64,000 nt of DNA from JAMXLO01 sp963749575 (GTDB taxonomy: Bacteria; Pseudomonadota; Alphaproteobacteria; Acetobacterales; Acetobacteraceae). Below the pieces are notes generated by a model. That model did not search any database. It was given only the letters and a program-made list of their open reading frames with translations, and had not been told where the DNA came from. Positions 45,286-54,917 of the stretch are shown piece by piece (position 1 is the first letter of the stretch; each line of letters starts with the position of its first letter). Made by a program: the position numbers and the translations under genes. The stretch is from positions 1-64,000 of the forward strand of contig CAVVNM010000020.1 in the NCBI GenBank assembly GCA_963749575.1. The letters run 5' to 3'.

Positions 45286-45388
45286 AGTCCTCCCCCTCCC
45301 CTTGCGGGAGGGGGTAGGGGGAGGGGGTGGTTCGGGTACTGGCAATGTCCCCTCCCCCCAACCCCCTCCCGCAAGGGGAGGGGGAGGG
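45286..45388. repeat. Inverted pair of REP-like G/C-rich repeats
   Basis: CTCCCCCTCCCCTTGCGGGA-type arms at 45290-45315 and 45361-45386 are exact reverse complements over 26 bases; each arm is itself partly palindromic around TTGCGG/CCGCAA. A single arm occurs at 25184-25230. The position upstream of the Pat-type gene and between divergent genes fits a REP/BIME-like element. Confidence 0.75.
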
Positions 45389-45485
45389 CTGGGGGTGGAC
45401 CATTAGCCGCGCATTAAAGCCATCGCGCACATAGTGACCTGGCCTGCCGGCGGGGCAGGTCGCTGGAACCACATGGGCCAAGTGA

Positions 45486-47328
45486 ATGGGCCACGGTCTG
45501 CTCGACCCCGCGTCTGCAACAGACCGGCGACGATGGGTGCGACATCCGCATCGTTTCTGCCAACGGCGCGTTCCTCCGCGTCAGCGGTCACCGGCTGGCG
45601 GACCTGATCAACCAACCGTTTCATTCGCTGGTCGTCGAGGATGGCGCTCGATCCCAATGGTACGCGACCGTCCGCTCCGCGGGTGAGGAAGGATTTGCCC
45701 GCGCGGAGCTGTTGTGCCGCCGCAAGGACGGCACGAGGTTCTGGTTCGGCTTCCACCTGATGCGGGTGCGCGGGCCGCCGCCGGTGCATTTCATCTTGCT
45801 CGGCCGCGACATCACTGAAAGCCTGCAGGCACGCCAGCAACAGGCGGCGATCCAGGGCCTGCTGGCGAAGGTGTTCGTGTGTGTCAAGGCGCCGGTCGCC
45901 ATCGTCTCCGAGAGCGGCACCATCCAGATGAGCAACCCTGCCCTGGAGGAGCTGCTGGGCTATCCGGCCGGTGGCCTTGTCGGCAAGCGTGCGACCGACT
46001 GCAATGTGCCCGGCGATCGCCCGGCGGCAGTGGCGGCACGCCAGCGTCAGACCGAGGACGGCCACGACTACAGCCTGCAGACGCGGATGTCGCGTGCCGA
46101 CGGCACCGAGCTGCCGGTTGTGCTCACCTCCATCACCGTGCAGCGCGAGGACCACCGGCGCTTCCGCATCGTCACCGTGCTGCCACGGCCGAGTGAGCCG
46201 CCGGCGACCGTGCACGTCGCCGGCAAGATCAGGCTGATCGGCCTGGACGAGGTGAAGGAGGCGCTCGGATCGCGCTGGGCTGCTGTCGCGGCGCGCGCAA
46301 TGGCCAGCGCGGAGCATGTGATCCGGCGCTGCGGTCCGCACGACAGCTGTTCGCGTACTCCGGACGGCGGCTTCCTGATCTGCTTCGTCGGAACCACCGA
46401 GGAAGAGGCCGGCTTCCGCGCCGCCGCGCTGGCGCGCGAAATCCGCACCCGGCTGGTGGGCGACGGCGAGACCGAAGTGACGGCCAACGTGTCTGCGATC
46501 GCCGCCGCGGTCGATGTGCCGTACCAGCCGGGGCGGTCCGCCGACATGCTCGCCACGGTGATCGGCGTGCGGCTCAACAGCCGGCTGGCGGAAATCGAGG
46601 TCCGGGCGCGCGAGACCCTGCGCCAAGCGGTTCGCACCACAAGCTGCCGGCTGGAGCCGGTGCGCAGCCGGCGAACCCGCGAAGTGGTGGCAAATTTCGT
46701 GCGGCTGCGGCGGCAGCAGGAGCAGCGGATACTTGCGGCCTACTCGACGCTGCCGATGCAGGAACGGCAGGATTTCGACTTCGATCGGCTGGTGCTCGGT
46801 GTGGCGGCCGGGCAGGCGATCGACGAGATCGCCGAGGGCCGGTCGCTGCTGGTCCTGGTGAATGTGGATTTCGAGGTGTTTCTCGATCGGCGGCGGACCG
46901 AACGCTATGTCGCCGCCTGCCAGGCGCTCGACACCCGGCTACGCGAGCGGCTGGTGCTGGTGCTGTCCGGCATGCCGAAGGGATTCCCGAAGAGCCGGGT
47001 GCTGGAGTGCGTCATGCGGTTGCGCCCGCTCTGCCACGGCATCGGCTTCCAGTCCGACGGCATGGAGGCGCCGTCGGTGGAGCTATCGCTGTTGGGGGCA
47101 GCGACGGTCGTGCTGCAGGAGGACCGGCAGGCGGCGCGGACCGCCAGGGACACCGAGCGCCTCGGCAAGCTGGTGGACAGCCTGCATGCCTATCAGGCGA
47201 GCGTCCTGGTGCGGCAGGTTGCGTCCTGGGCGAACGCAAAGGCGCTGGCCCGGCTGGGCGTCGATCTGATTGCGATCGGTGAGGACGAGCACGAAGGTGC
47301 CGGGCCGAACGTCTGTGAATCGGCTTAA
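45486..47328 (+). CDS. PAS-domain protein with unassigned C-terminal region
   Basis: The open frame contains two PAS domains: IRIVSANGAFLRVSGHRLAD with HFILLGRDITES at its end, then IVSESGTIQMSNPALEEL, LVGKRATDC and RADGTELPVVL. After about residue 240 it reads like a degenerate cyclase/phosphodiesterase-type signalling region (TPDGGFLICFVGTTEEE; LLVLVNVDFEVFLDRR), without intact GGDEF or EAL motifs. The start is uncertain: ATG 45486 is in another frame and would need a one-base shift near 45534, while the main frame is open from 45414 without an ATG. It is probably a sensory protein. It ends overlapping the convergent lipase stop by four bases. Confidence 0.65.
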
Positions 47329-49253
47329 AAGGCGGCGTTCAGGCTCAGTTCGCCACCGTAACCGGCAGCCTGTGGGTTCATCAATACCGCTGAAAAGGCG
47401 GCTCGCAGGATTACCTGTGAATTGAGTTTGTACGAGACCCCGAGCGATGCGGTGGCCCAGTCGGAGGCAATCGGCGCGGCATCAGCGGTCCAGGACGGGG
47501 CGGCGATCGACGTGAGTGAAGCAGTTACCGTGCGGTTCTTGTTGGCCCACTCGTGATTCCATGCCACCTCGGCGAAGGGCTGCCAGTCACCCACGTCCAC
47601 AAATCCGCTCCAGCCGAGCTGACTGATGACCGAACCTTGCGTCTGGCCACCGAAAGCGAGGGCCGTGACTCCGCTGGTGCCGGTCTCAGTGAATCCGTTG
47701 ACGTGCACCTGTTGCAGCACCGCGCCCGCCACGGGTCCCGTGGTGAGCGCGCCGACGTGTAAATCGTACCCGCCGCGCAACGCCAGCGCCAGGGAACGGC
47801 CGTCGGTGTCGCCGTTGTTCTGGTCGGTGAAGACACCCAGCGCGACCTGGCGTTCGACGTGGCTCTGCAACAGGCCGTAGCTCGCGATGGCGTTGCCCCA
47901 CAGTGACCCGGACCCATAGGCGATATAGAGACTCGCCGCCTCGGCGGCCTGGGTGAAGTGGCCACCCGAGGAGAAGCCCTGCGTCTGCCCGCCCGCGGTG
48001 ACCGCGGCGCCCACGATTATCCCACCTGGGATCAGATAGTCCCCTCCGGCCGTGCCCCCGGTGGGTGTGCCGGATACGTTCGGGAAGTCAGGCGCGTTCC
48101 CGAGGCTCAGGCTGTTGGCCCCGGCGCTGATCCAGGCGTTGACACCACTCGGGCCGCGATGTTGGCCGGACAGATCGATCTGCTCGTGGATCGTGTTCAT
48201 CCACGCCAGGCCGCCTTGCACGGCGGCCTCCGCCAGCAGCGAGATCTGGCTCGGCGCGGTCAGCAAACTGTGGATGTAGTCCGCCTCGATCGTCTGCCCC
48301 GCCGTGGTCAGGTGATGCGCATCACTCCAAAGATAGGTTTGTTCAGCGTTGGGGGTGACGAGTTGGGACGGCGCGCAGAGCAGCGCTGACGTGGCACCGC
48401 ATGCCGGGCTGCTCGCCAACTCGGTCGCGGGTGTGAAACCGAACTGTGTCGGATTCCGGGATACGTATTTCAGAACGCCTTCGACATCTGCTGGAACGAA
48501 GTTCACCCCAGCGGCGCGCAGGTCGAACCAGGTGTCTGTCCCGTAGGTCGCCGCCTGGCCGACGGTAATCGCATCAGCCGCCGTCAATGCACCATTCGGG
48601 CCGACCAACCTCGAGTAGGCGTAAGGATCCAGCACCACGATGGTGCGCGCGCCGGCGGCCTGTAAGGTCGCGACGCTCGCGGTCAGCGCGGTCGCCAACG
48701 AACTGAGATAGGCTTGCGGCGGCACGCCGCCGCCCTGGGTATCCAACCATGTCAGGTCGTTCCCGCCGAAACTGATCATATACAATGCATTGGGATTGGC
48801 GGCGTTGCGGACCGCGGCGAGGTAGTTCGAAATCTGGGCTACGATGGGTACGTTGTTGTAAAGACCACTCAAATAGCCATCGCCTGCAGTAGTGGGGACA
48901 GATTGCGCGGAGCCGTTGGCGTAGTTGGTGCCACCACCGCCGGGAATTGTGACGGGAGCGGCAGCCAAGCCGAATTTTGCCGCCAGTTGGATAGTGTCCA
49001 CCACGCCGGGACCCATGAACGCTCCGGTGCCACCGGCTGCGACGGTCCGTCGGATGAGAATATCGATCGCGTCACTCGGCGCGCCGGGCGGCAGACCGGG
49101 AGAGCCACCCGTTGGGCCATAGCGAAAGTACCCGCTGTCCATGGTGCTGTCGCCGAAGCCGATGAACTGATCGAGGCTTGCTGCGCTGGACGTACCGAGC
49201 AGGCTCGTGACGGCAACCCCGAGCAAGGCTGCCCCGATGTTCAATCGCTGCAT
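47325..49253 (-). CDS. GDSL-type autotransporter esterase/lipase
   Basis: A 642-residue protein. The signal peptide occupies about 1-24 (ending TSSAA). The SGNH hydrolase passenger has FGDSTMDSG (Ser nucleophile, about 33-41), ISFGGNDLTWLD and the Asp-x-x-His pair WSDAHHLTTAG. From about 370 a beta-barrel of alternating strands ends in AF, with a terminal Phe typical of outer-membrane barrels. It is EstA-like: an esterase displayed on the cell surface through its own barrel. The frame is intact. Confidence 0.9.
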   Translation of the reverse strand: MQRLNIGAALLGVAVTSLLGTSSAASLDQFIGFGDSTMDSGYFRYGPTGGSPGLPPGAPSDAIDILIRRTVAAGGTGAFMGPGVVDTIQLAAKFGLAAAPVTIPGGGGTNYANGSAQSVPTTAGDGYLSGLYNNVPIVAQISNYLAAVRNAANPNALYMISFGGNDLTWLDTQGGGVPPQAYLSSLATALTASVATLQAAGARTIVVLDPYAYSRLVGPNGALTAADAITVGQAATYGTDTWFDLRAAGVNFVPADVEGVLKYVSRNPTQFGFTPATELASSPACGATSALLCAPSQLVTPNAEQTYLWSDAHHLTTAGQTIEADYIHSLLTAPSQISLLAEAAVQGGLAWMNTIHEQIDLSGQHRGPSGVNAWISAGANSLSLGNAPDFPNVSGTPTGGTAGGDYLIPGGIIVGAAVTAGGQTQGFSSGGHFTQAAEAASLYIAYGSGSLWGNAIASYGLLQSHVERQVALGVFTDQNNGDTDGRSLALALRGGYDLHVGALTTGPVAGAVLQQVHVNGFTETGTSGVTALAFGGQTQGSVISQLGWSGFVDVGDWQPFAEVAWNHEWANKNRTVTASLTSIAAPSWTADAAPIASDWATASLGVSYKLNSQVILRAAFSAVLMNPQAAGYGGELSLNAAF

Positions 49254-49631
49254 TGTGGCCCACCTTCCTCAGCCAGAAGCCTCGGTAGGCGGAAATACTT
49301 AACTACCTGCTATACCAGACGACGAAATTGCCGACGCACCGGCCCCCCTCATCATCATCGCCGGGCTTGTCCGGCCTGCCACGTCTTTGCTTACTGTTCG
49401 CAGCAAAGATGTGGATGGCGTCGCCAAGCCGCGCCATGACGGTGAGTCCGCCGGCGCGTCATCAAATTCGTCGACTGGTATTTGGCCGGCTGAGATTCGC
49501 CCCGGGACCACGCCGCAGCCGCCCGCAGCGTGCTGCCTGCGCCGGCCACCGATCGCGTCGGCATGCGGCGCGGTTGGTCGGGCGGCTCACATGCCGTAAC
49601 GCGGCAGACGTGCCAATTCGCGCAGGCGAAT
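49254..49631. other. Intergenic region with palindromic debris
   Basis: No gene is seen. Around 49350-49445, CGCCGGGCTTGTCCGG and GCCAAGCCGCGCCATGACGG resemble a decayed REP-type palindrome, with a small hairpin (TCTTTGCT ... AGCAAAGA) between. The upstream region of the lipase lies here; I cannot place a promoter with confidence. Confidence 0.45.
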
Positions 49632-50816
49632 TCAGTGGAACATCCCGAGATGGGTGAGATCATTCCAGGTAGCCAGGATGAACAGCCCGGCCAGCAGTGC
49701 CAGGCCGGCGCGGAAGCCGTATTCCTGGGCGCGCGGCGGGACCGGCCGGCCACGGATCGCCTCGGCCAGATAGAACAGCAGATGCCCGCCATCCAGCACC
49801 GGGATCGGGAACAGGTTGATCAGACCGAGGTTCACCGACAGCACGGCGATGAACGAGATCAGGCTGGCCAGCCCGAGCTGCGCCACCTGCCCGGAGAGCT
49901 GCGCGATCCGCAGCGGTCCGCCAAGGTCCTCGGTGCCGCGGCGGCCGCTGATCATCTGCGCCAGACCCACGACCGTCTCGGATGTGACCTGCCAGGTCTG
50001 CGTCACGCCGCCCACCAGCGCCTCGGGCAGGGTGAGCCGCTGATACTCGACCTGGCCGCCGCGGATGCCCAGCATGCCGACCTTGTGTCCGCCCGACTCG
50101 CGCGCGTCGGTGAGCACCGAGCAGCTCCAGCGTCTCGCTGCCGCGCTTGATGGTGATTGGCAGCGTCTCCGCGGGACGCGCGGCGATGATGCGCTGGATG
50201 TCCTCGAAGCTGGCGATGGGCGCACCCGCGATCGACACGATCCTGTCGTCGGCCTGGATGCCGGCGCGCGCTGCGGCGCTGCCGGGCAACACGTCGCCGG
50301 CCACCGGCAGGATCAGCGGACGGCCGGCGGTGGCGAACAGCAGGGCGAACAGCACCATGGCCAGCAGGAAATTCGCGATCGGTCCCGGCGGCGACGACGA
50401 GCGCGCGCGCCGCGACCGGCTTTTCGTGGAACACGCGACCGGGGATCCAGCGGCCGGCATCCGCGACCGGCTCCGCGCGTGGCCGGCCGGGATGCGACAG
50501 CCGGCGGGTTGCGTCCGCGCCAGCGCATGATCGCCAGACCGATGCGACCTGGCTCGCGCGGTTCGTCGGGCACTGCGACCTCCGGCCGCTCATGGCCGTG
50601 CAGCTTGACGTAGCCGCCAAGCGGCAGCCAGGCGAGCTTCCAGACCGTGCCGACGCGGTCGCGCCAGGTGGCGATCGCGGGGCCGAAGCCGATCGAGAAC
50701 ACCTCGACATGCACGCGGACCAGCCGGGCGGCGAGGTAATGGCCGAACTCGTGCACGAACACCAGCACGCCGAGTACGAGGAGGAATGCGAGGATACTCT
50801 GCAAAGCGGCGGGCAT
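49632..50816 (-). CDS. rseP: RIP metalloprotease RseP (several frameshifts)
   Basis: A site-2 protease that cleaves anti-sigma factors within the inner membrane. The zinc motif VHEFGHYLAARL is at about residue 20. One PDZ domain is visible (PGSAAARAGIQADDRIVSI). The last membrane segments carry NLFPIPVLDGGHLLFY, with the third zinc ligand Asp. The reading crosses frames near 50500, 50395 and 50117, each a one-base shift, and joined segments keep the family order. It ends the rpsB-to-rseP cluster. Damage in a normally essential gene points to sequence error. Confidence 0.88.
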
Positions 50817-50847
50817 GATCTGGCGTGCTTTCGGTTCGGTTAATGTG

Positions 50848-52018
50848 TCATGCGGCGCGGGCCGCGGTCAGACGCTCCGCGGTGCGTCGGGCGGCGGCAT
50901 CGAGCGCCACCACTTCGTCGAGCGTATTTGCCGGATGGGCGCCCATCGCGTCCAGCACTTCGGCCACGGTTCCGGCGATATCGAGGAAGCCGATCCGGCG
51001 TTGCATGAAGGCTTCCACGGCGATCTCGTTCGCCGCATTCAGGATCGCCGGCGCGCCGCCGCCGGCACGCAGCGCATCGCGCGCCAGCCGCAGCGCGGGA
51101 AACCGCTCGGTGTCGGGCGCCATGAAGTCGAGCCTGGCAAGGCTGGCGAGGTCGAGACGCGGCGACGGCGTGGTCATCCGCTCCGGCCAGGCCAGCGTAT
51201 GCGCGATCGGAATGCGCATGTCGGGCGAGCCAAGCTGCGCCAGCACGCTGCCGTCCCGGTAGAACACCAGGCCGTGGATCACCGACTGCGGATGCACCAG
51301 CACGTCGATCTGCGGCTCCTGCAGCGAGAACAGCCGCGCCGCCTCGATCAGCTCGAGGCCCTTGTTCATCAGCGTGGCGGAATCGATGCTGATCTTGGCG
51401 CCCATCGACCAGACCGGATGCTTGCGCGCAACGTCGGGCGTGGCGTTGGCCATCTCGTCGCGCGTGGCGGTGCGGAACGGACCGCCCGACGCGGTCAGCA
51501 CGATCTTCTCCACCGCCGATCGATTGCCGTCCTCCAGCGCCTGGAAGATCGCGTTGTGCTCGGAGTCCACCGGCAGCAGCGTGGCGCCGGCGTCGCGCAC
51601 GGCGCGCAGCATCACCTCGCCGGCGCAGACCAGCGCCTCCTTGTTGGCCAGCGCGACCACGGCGCCGCGGCTGATCGCGGCCAGCGTGGCGGCGAGGCCG
51701 GCGGCGCCGGTGATCGCCGCCATGGTCCAGTCGGCGGGCAGCGCGGCGGCCTCGACCACCGCCTCGGGGCCGGCGGCGGTGTCGATGCCGGTGCCGGCCA
51801 GCGCCTGGCGCAGTTCGGCGTAGCCAGCCGGGTCGGCGATCACCGCGCGCCCGGCCTTCAGCATGATGGCCTGCTCGGCCAGCAGCCTGGCGTTGCGGCC
51901 GGCGACCAGGGCGCGCACCTGGAAGCGTCCGGGCGCGGCCGGCGAGCAGTTCGACCGTCTGGGTGCCGACGCTGCCGGTGCTGCCGAGGACGGTGACGCT
52001 GCGCGGGGCCGGGGTCAT
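50848..52018 (-). CDS. dxr: 1-deoxy-D-xylulose 5-phosphate reductoisomerase (frameshifted)
   Basis: It converts DXP to MEP in the non-mevalonate isoprenoid pathway, with NADPH and Mn/Mg. ATG 52018 overlaps the cdsA stop (ATGA). The NADPH motif is VTVLGSTGSVGTQTVEL. A surplus C near 51943 shifts the frame, which continues FQVRALVAGRNARLLAEQA, then LVCAGEV, PVDSEHNAIFQ (metal ligands Asp, Glu), ASGGPFR and KISIDSATLMNKGLE. The length is about 389 residues, as usual. Confidence 0.93.
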
Positions 52019-52709
52019 TGCCACAGAACTACTCCACGTCCCAGGGTGAGCGCCAGCAGGGCCGCCACCGGGGCCGCGGCCAGCACGCCGTCGAGGCGAT
52101 CGAACAGGCCGCCATGGCCAGGGATGAGTTGGCCCGGAATCCTTCACCTCCAGCCGCCGCTTGACGAAGCTTTCCAACAGATCGCCGGCCTGCGCAACGA
52201 CACCGAGGGCGGCGGCGATCACGACGGCACGCCAGGTAGCGGCGTCCGACAGCACATGGGCAGCGAGCAGCCCGGCCGCAACCGCGGCGAACAGGCCGCC
52301 GAACGCGCCCGACCAGGTCTTGCCCGGCGAGATGCGCGGCGCCAGGCGCGGCCCGCCGATCCAGCGCCCGACCAGATAGGCGCCGATATCGCCGGCCCAG
52401 ACGACCAGCAGCAGAAACAGCACATCGGCCCGGCCGGCGACGGGATCATGGCGCAGCCACAGCAGCGCCGCGCCCAGCCAGCGCAATGTAGGCGAGGCCG
52501 AGCGGGCGCAGCGGCGCCCAGCCGGAGCGGCGGCACAGGCCCAGCCATTCCACCGCGAGGCCGAGCATCGCGGCGGCGACGATGACGGCGAAGGCGATGC
52601 CGCCGAACCAGACGCAGGCCACAGCGACGGGCGCCAGCACGAGCGCCGAGAGCACGCGCGTGCCGAGGTCGCCCCAGCGTCCTGCCGGGCGCTCAGCCAG
52701 GGCGGGCAC
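52015..52709 (-). CDS. cdsA: Phosphatidate cytidylyltransferase (two frameshifts)
   Basis: It makes CDP-diacylglycerol for phospholipid synthesis in the inner membrane. GTG 52709 is the likely start (VPALAERPAG), overlapping the uppS end by 17 bases. Membrane helices follow (VLAPVAVACVWFGGIAF). The frame shifts near 52485, continuing LGAALLWLRHDP and ISPGKTWSGAFGG, and again near 52141, giving the CdsA signature KDSG..IPGHGGLFDRLDG. It ends GVVLWQ at TGA 52015. The corrected length, about 231 residues, is on the short side because the front is compact. Confidence 0.88.
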
Positions 52710-53462
52710 CGAAGCGCCGCTCCCGCCTCGCGTATTCGGCCAACGCGGCCGTGAAGTGCTCGGCGCCGAAGTCCGGCCACAGGACATCCAGGAACACCAG
52801 TTCGGCGTAGGCGGCCTGCCAGAGCAGGAAGTTGGACAGCCGCTGCTCGCCCGAGGTGCGGATGATCAGATCGGGATCGGGCATGCCGGCGGTGCACAGC
52901 GCGCCGGCGAGCCGGTCCTCGTCGATCTGCGCCGGCGTCGAGCCTGCCGATCGCGCACCGCCTCGGCCAGACTGCGCGCCGCGGCGGCGATCTCCGCCCG
53001 CGCGCCATAGGACAGCGCCACGGTCAGGTTGAGCCTGGCATTGCCGGCGGTGTCCGCTTCGGCGTTGGCGAGGTCCTGCTGGATATCGTGATCGAACCGC
53101 GCGCGATCGCCGATGACGCGCAGCCGCACGCCATTCTCCTTCAGTTCGGCGATCTCGCTCTTCAGGTACTGGCGCAGCAGGCCGGTCAGATCGAGCACCT
53201 CGCCGGCCGGCCGGCGCCAGTTCTCGCTGCTGAACGCGTAGATCGTCAGCCAGGCGACGCCGTTCTCGATCGCCGCCTCGATGGTGCGCCGGACCGCGCG
53301 GGCGCCCTCGCGATGGCCGGCGATCTTCGGCAGGCGCCGCGAGGCGGCCCAGCGGCCGTTGCCGTCCATGATGATCGCGACATGCGCGGGGCATGCGCTG
53401 GCCTGCGTCGGATGCGTGGCCTGGGCGGCGAGCGCCGCGCGGCTGGTGACGGCGATCGACAT
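52693..53462 (-). CDS. uppS: Undecaprenyl pyrophosphate synthase (frameshifted)
   Basis: A cis-prenyltransferase that makes the lipid carrier for peptidoglycan and surface glycans. ATG is at 53462. IMDGNGRWAASRRLPKIAGH is at residues 31-50 (catalytic Asp and the diphosphate-binding site), then YAFSSENWRRP and LSYGARAEI. A one-base shift near 52945 leads to PDLIIRTSGEQRLSNFLLWQ, the C-terminal signature. It lies between frr and cdsA in the usual order. Confidence 0.93.
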
Positions 53463-53471
53463 CAGCTTGGG

Positions 53472-54041
53472 TCAGACCTGGCGGATGTCCTTTTCCTTGT
53501 CCGCCAGCACGTCGTCCACCCGCTTGATGTACTGGTCGGTCAGCTTCTGCACCTCGCCGCTCCAGTCCTTTGCCACGTCCTCGCCGATCTCGTGCTTCTT
53601 CTCGTGGGTCTTGATCTGCTCCATGCCGTCGCGCCGCACCGCGCGCACCGCGACCTTCGCGCCCTCGGCGTATTTGTGCGCCGTCTTCGCCAGCTCGGCA
53701 CGGCGCTCGGTGGTGAGCTGCGGGATCGGCACGCGGACCAGCTGCCCGTCGGAGGCCGGGTTCAGGCCGAGGCCGGAATCGCGGATCGCCTTCTCGACCG
53801 CGCCGACCAGGCTGCGGTCCCACACCTGCACCGTCAGCATGCGCGGCTCCGGCGCGCCGACGGTGCCGACCTGGTTGAGCGGCATTTCCGAGCCGTAGGC
53901 CTGCACCTTCACCGGCTCCAGCAGGCCGGGATGGGCCCGGCCGGTGCGCAGCCCGTTGAACTCGCGCCTGAGCGTCTCCAGCGCGCCGTCCATGCGGCGT
54001 GTCAGGTCCTGCTTGAGCTGGTTGAGATCGGCTTGTGCCAT
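53472..54041 (-). CDS. frr: Ribosome recycling factor
   Basis: A 189-residue factor that with EF-G splits post-termination ribosomes. ATG 54041 has GGAGG close upstream. Family phrases are LRTGRAHPGLLEPVKVQAYG, PLNQVGTVGAPEPR, IRDSGLGLNPASDG and KHEIGEDVAKDWSGEVQKLTD. The frame is intact and the length normal. It lies 29 bases after pyrH. Confidence 0.96.
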   Translation of the reverse strand: MAQADLNQLKQDLTRRMDGALETLRREFNGLRTGRAHPGLLEPVKVQAYGSEMPLNQVGTVGAPEPRMLTVQVWDRSLVGAVEKAIRDSGLGLNPASDGQLVRVPIPQLTTERRAELAKTAHKYAEGAKVAVRAVRRDGMEQIKTHEKKHEIGEDVAKDWSGEVQKLTDQYIKRVDDVLADKEKDIRQV

Positions 54042-54070
54042 GGCGGCCTCCTGGACATGTCCCCGGTATT

Positions 54071-54797
54071 TTATTGCTGTTCGATGATCCTGGTGAAGCG
54101 GCCCTCGCCACGCACCACGGCGGCGAAGGCGCCGGCGGCGTGGATGTTGAAGACCACGATCGGCAGGGCGTTCTCGCGCGCCAGGCTGATCGCGGCGGCA
54201 TCCATCACGCCGAGGTCGTTGGCCAGCACCTCGAGGTAGGTGAGCTGCTCGTAGCGCCTGGCATCGGCGACCTTGCGCGGGTCGGCGGAATAGACGCCAT
54301 CGACCTGGGTGCCCTTGAACAGGGCGTCGCAGTGCATCTCGGCGGCGCGCAAGCGCGGCCGCGGTGTCGGTGGTGAAGAACGGGTTGCCGGTGCCGGCGG
54401 CGAAGATGACCACCCTGCCCTTCTCCATGTGCCGCTCGGCGCGGCGGCGGATATAGGGCTCGCACACCGAGGACATCGGGATCGCCGACTGCACCCGGGT
54501 GGGCACTCCGCAGTTCTCCAGCGCGGACTGCATGCCGAGTGCGTTCATCACGGTGGCGAGCATGCCCATATAGTCCGCCTGGGCGCGTTCCATGCCGGCG
54601 GCGGCGCCGGAGATGCCGCGGAAGATGTTGCCGCCGCCGATCACGATGCAGACCTGCACGCCCATGCCGACCACGTCGCCGACATCGGCGGCGATGGCGC
54701 GGACGGTCTCGTTGTCGAGGCCGTACTCGCGGCGGCCCATCAGGGCCTCGCCTGACAGTTTCAGCAGGACACGCTGGTAGACCGGGCGGTCTGGCAT
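54071..54797 (-). CDS. pyrH: Uridylate kinase (frameshifted)
   Basis: It phosphorylates UMP to UDP. ATG 54797 reads MPDRPVYQRVLLKLSGEALMG. Nucleotide-binding motifs are IVIGGGNIFRG and IFAAGTGNPFFTTDTAA. A surplus base near 54355 moves to the frame with AAEMHCDALFKGTQVDGVYS and ends FTRIIEQQ. The corrected length of about 241 residues is standard. It is the gene before frr, as in most bacteria; tsf is separated from it by two extra genes. Confidence 0.94.
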
Positions 54798-54917
54798 GCG
54801 GAGCGAGTCCCCGACGATGGCGGCGCGCACCCTAGTCGCAGGGGCCGGGTGGAACAAGATGAAGCAGCGGTGCGCCAGCCCTGGCTCGCACTGCCGCGCC
54901 ACCCGCCGGGCATGTGG

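Noticed and set aside
50840..53008. A 722-residue open frame across dxr, cdsA and uppS
   Set aside because: It stitches together wrong-frame and right-frame pieces of three genes because of one-base shifts. The corrected genes explain every recognisable motif.
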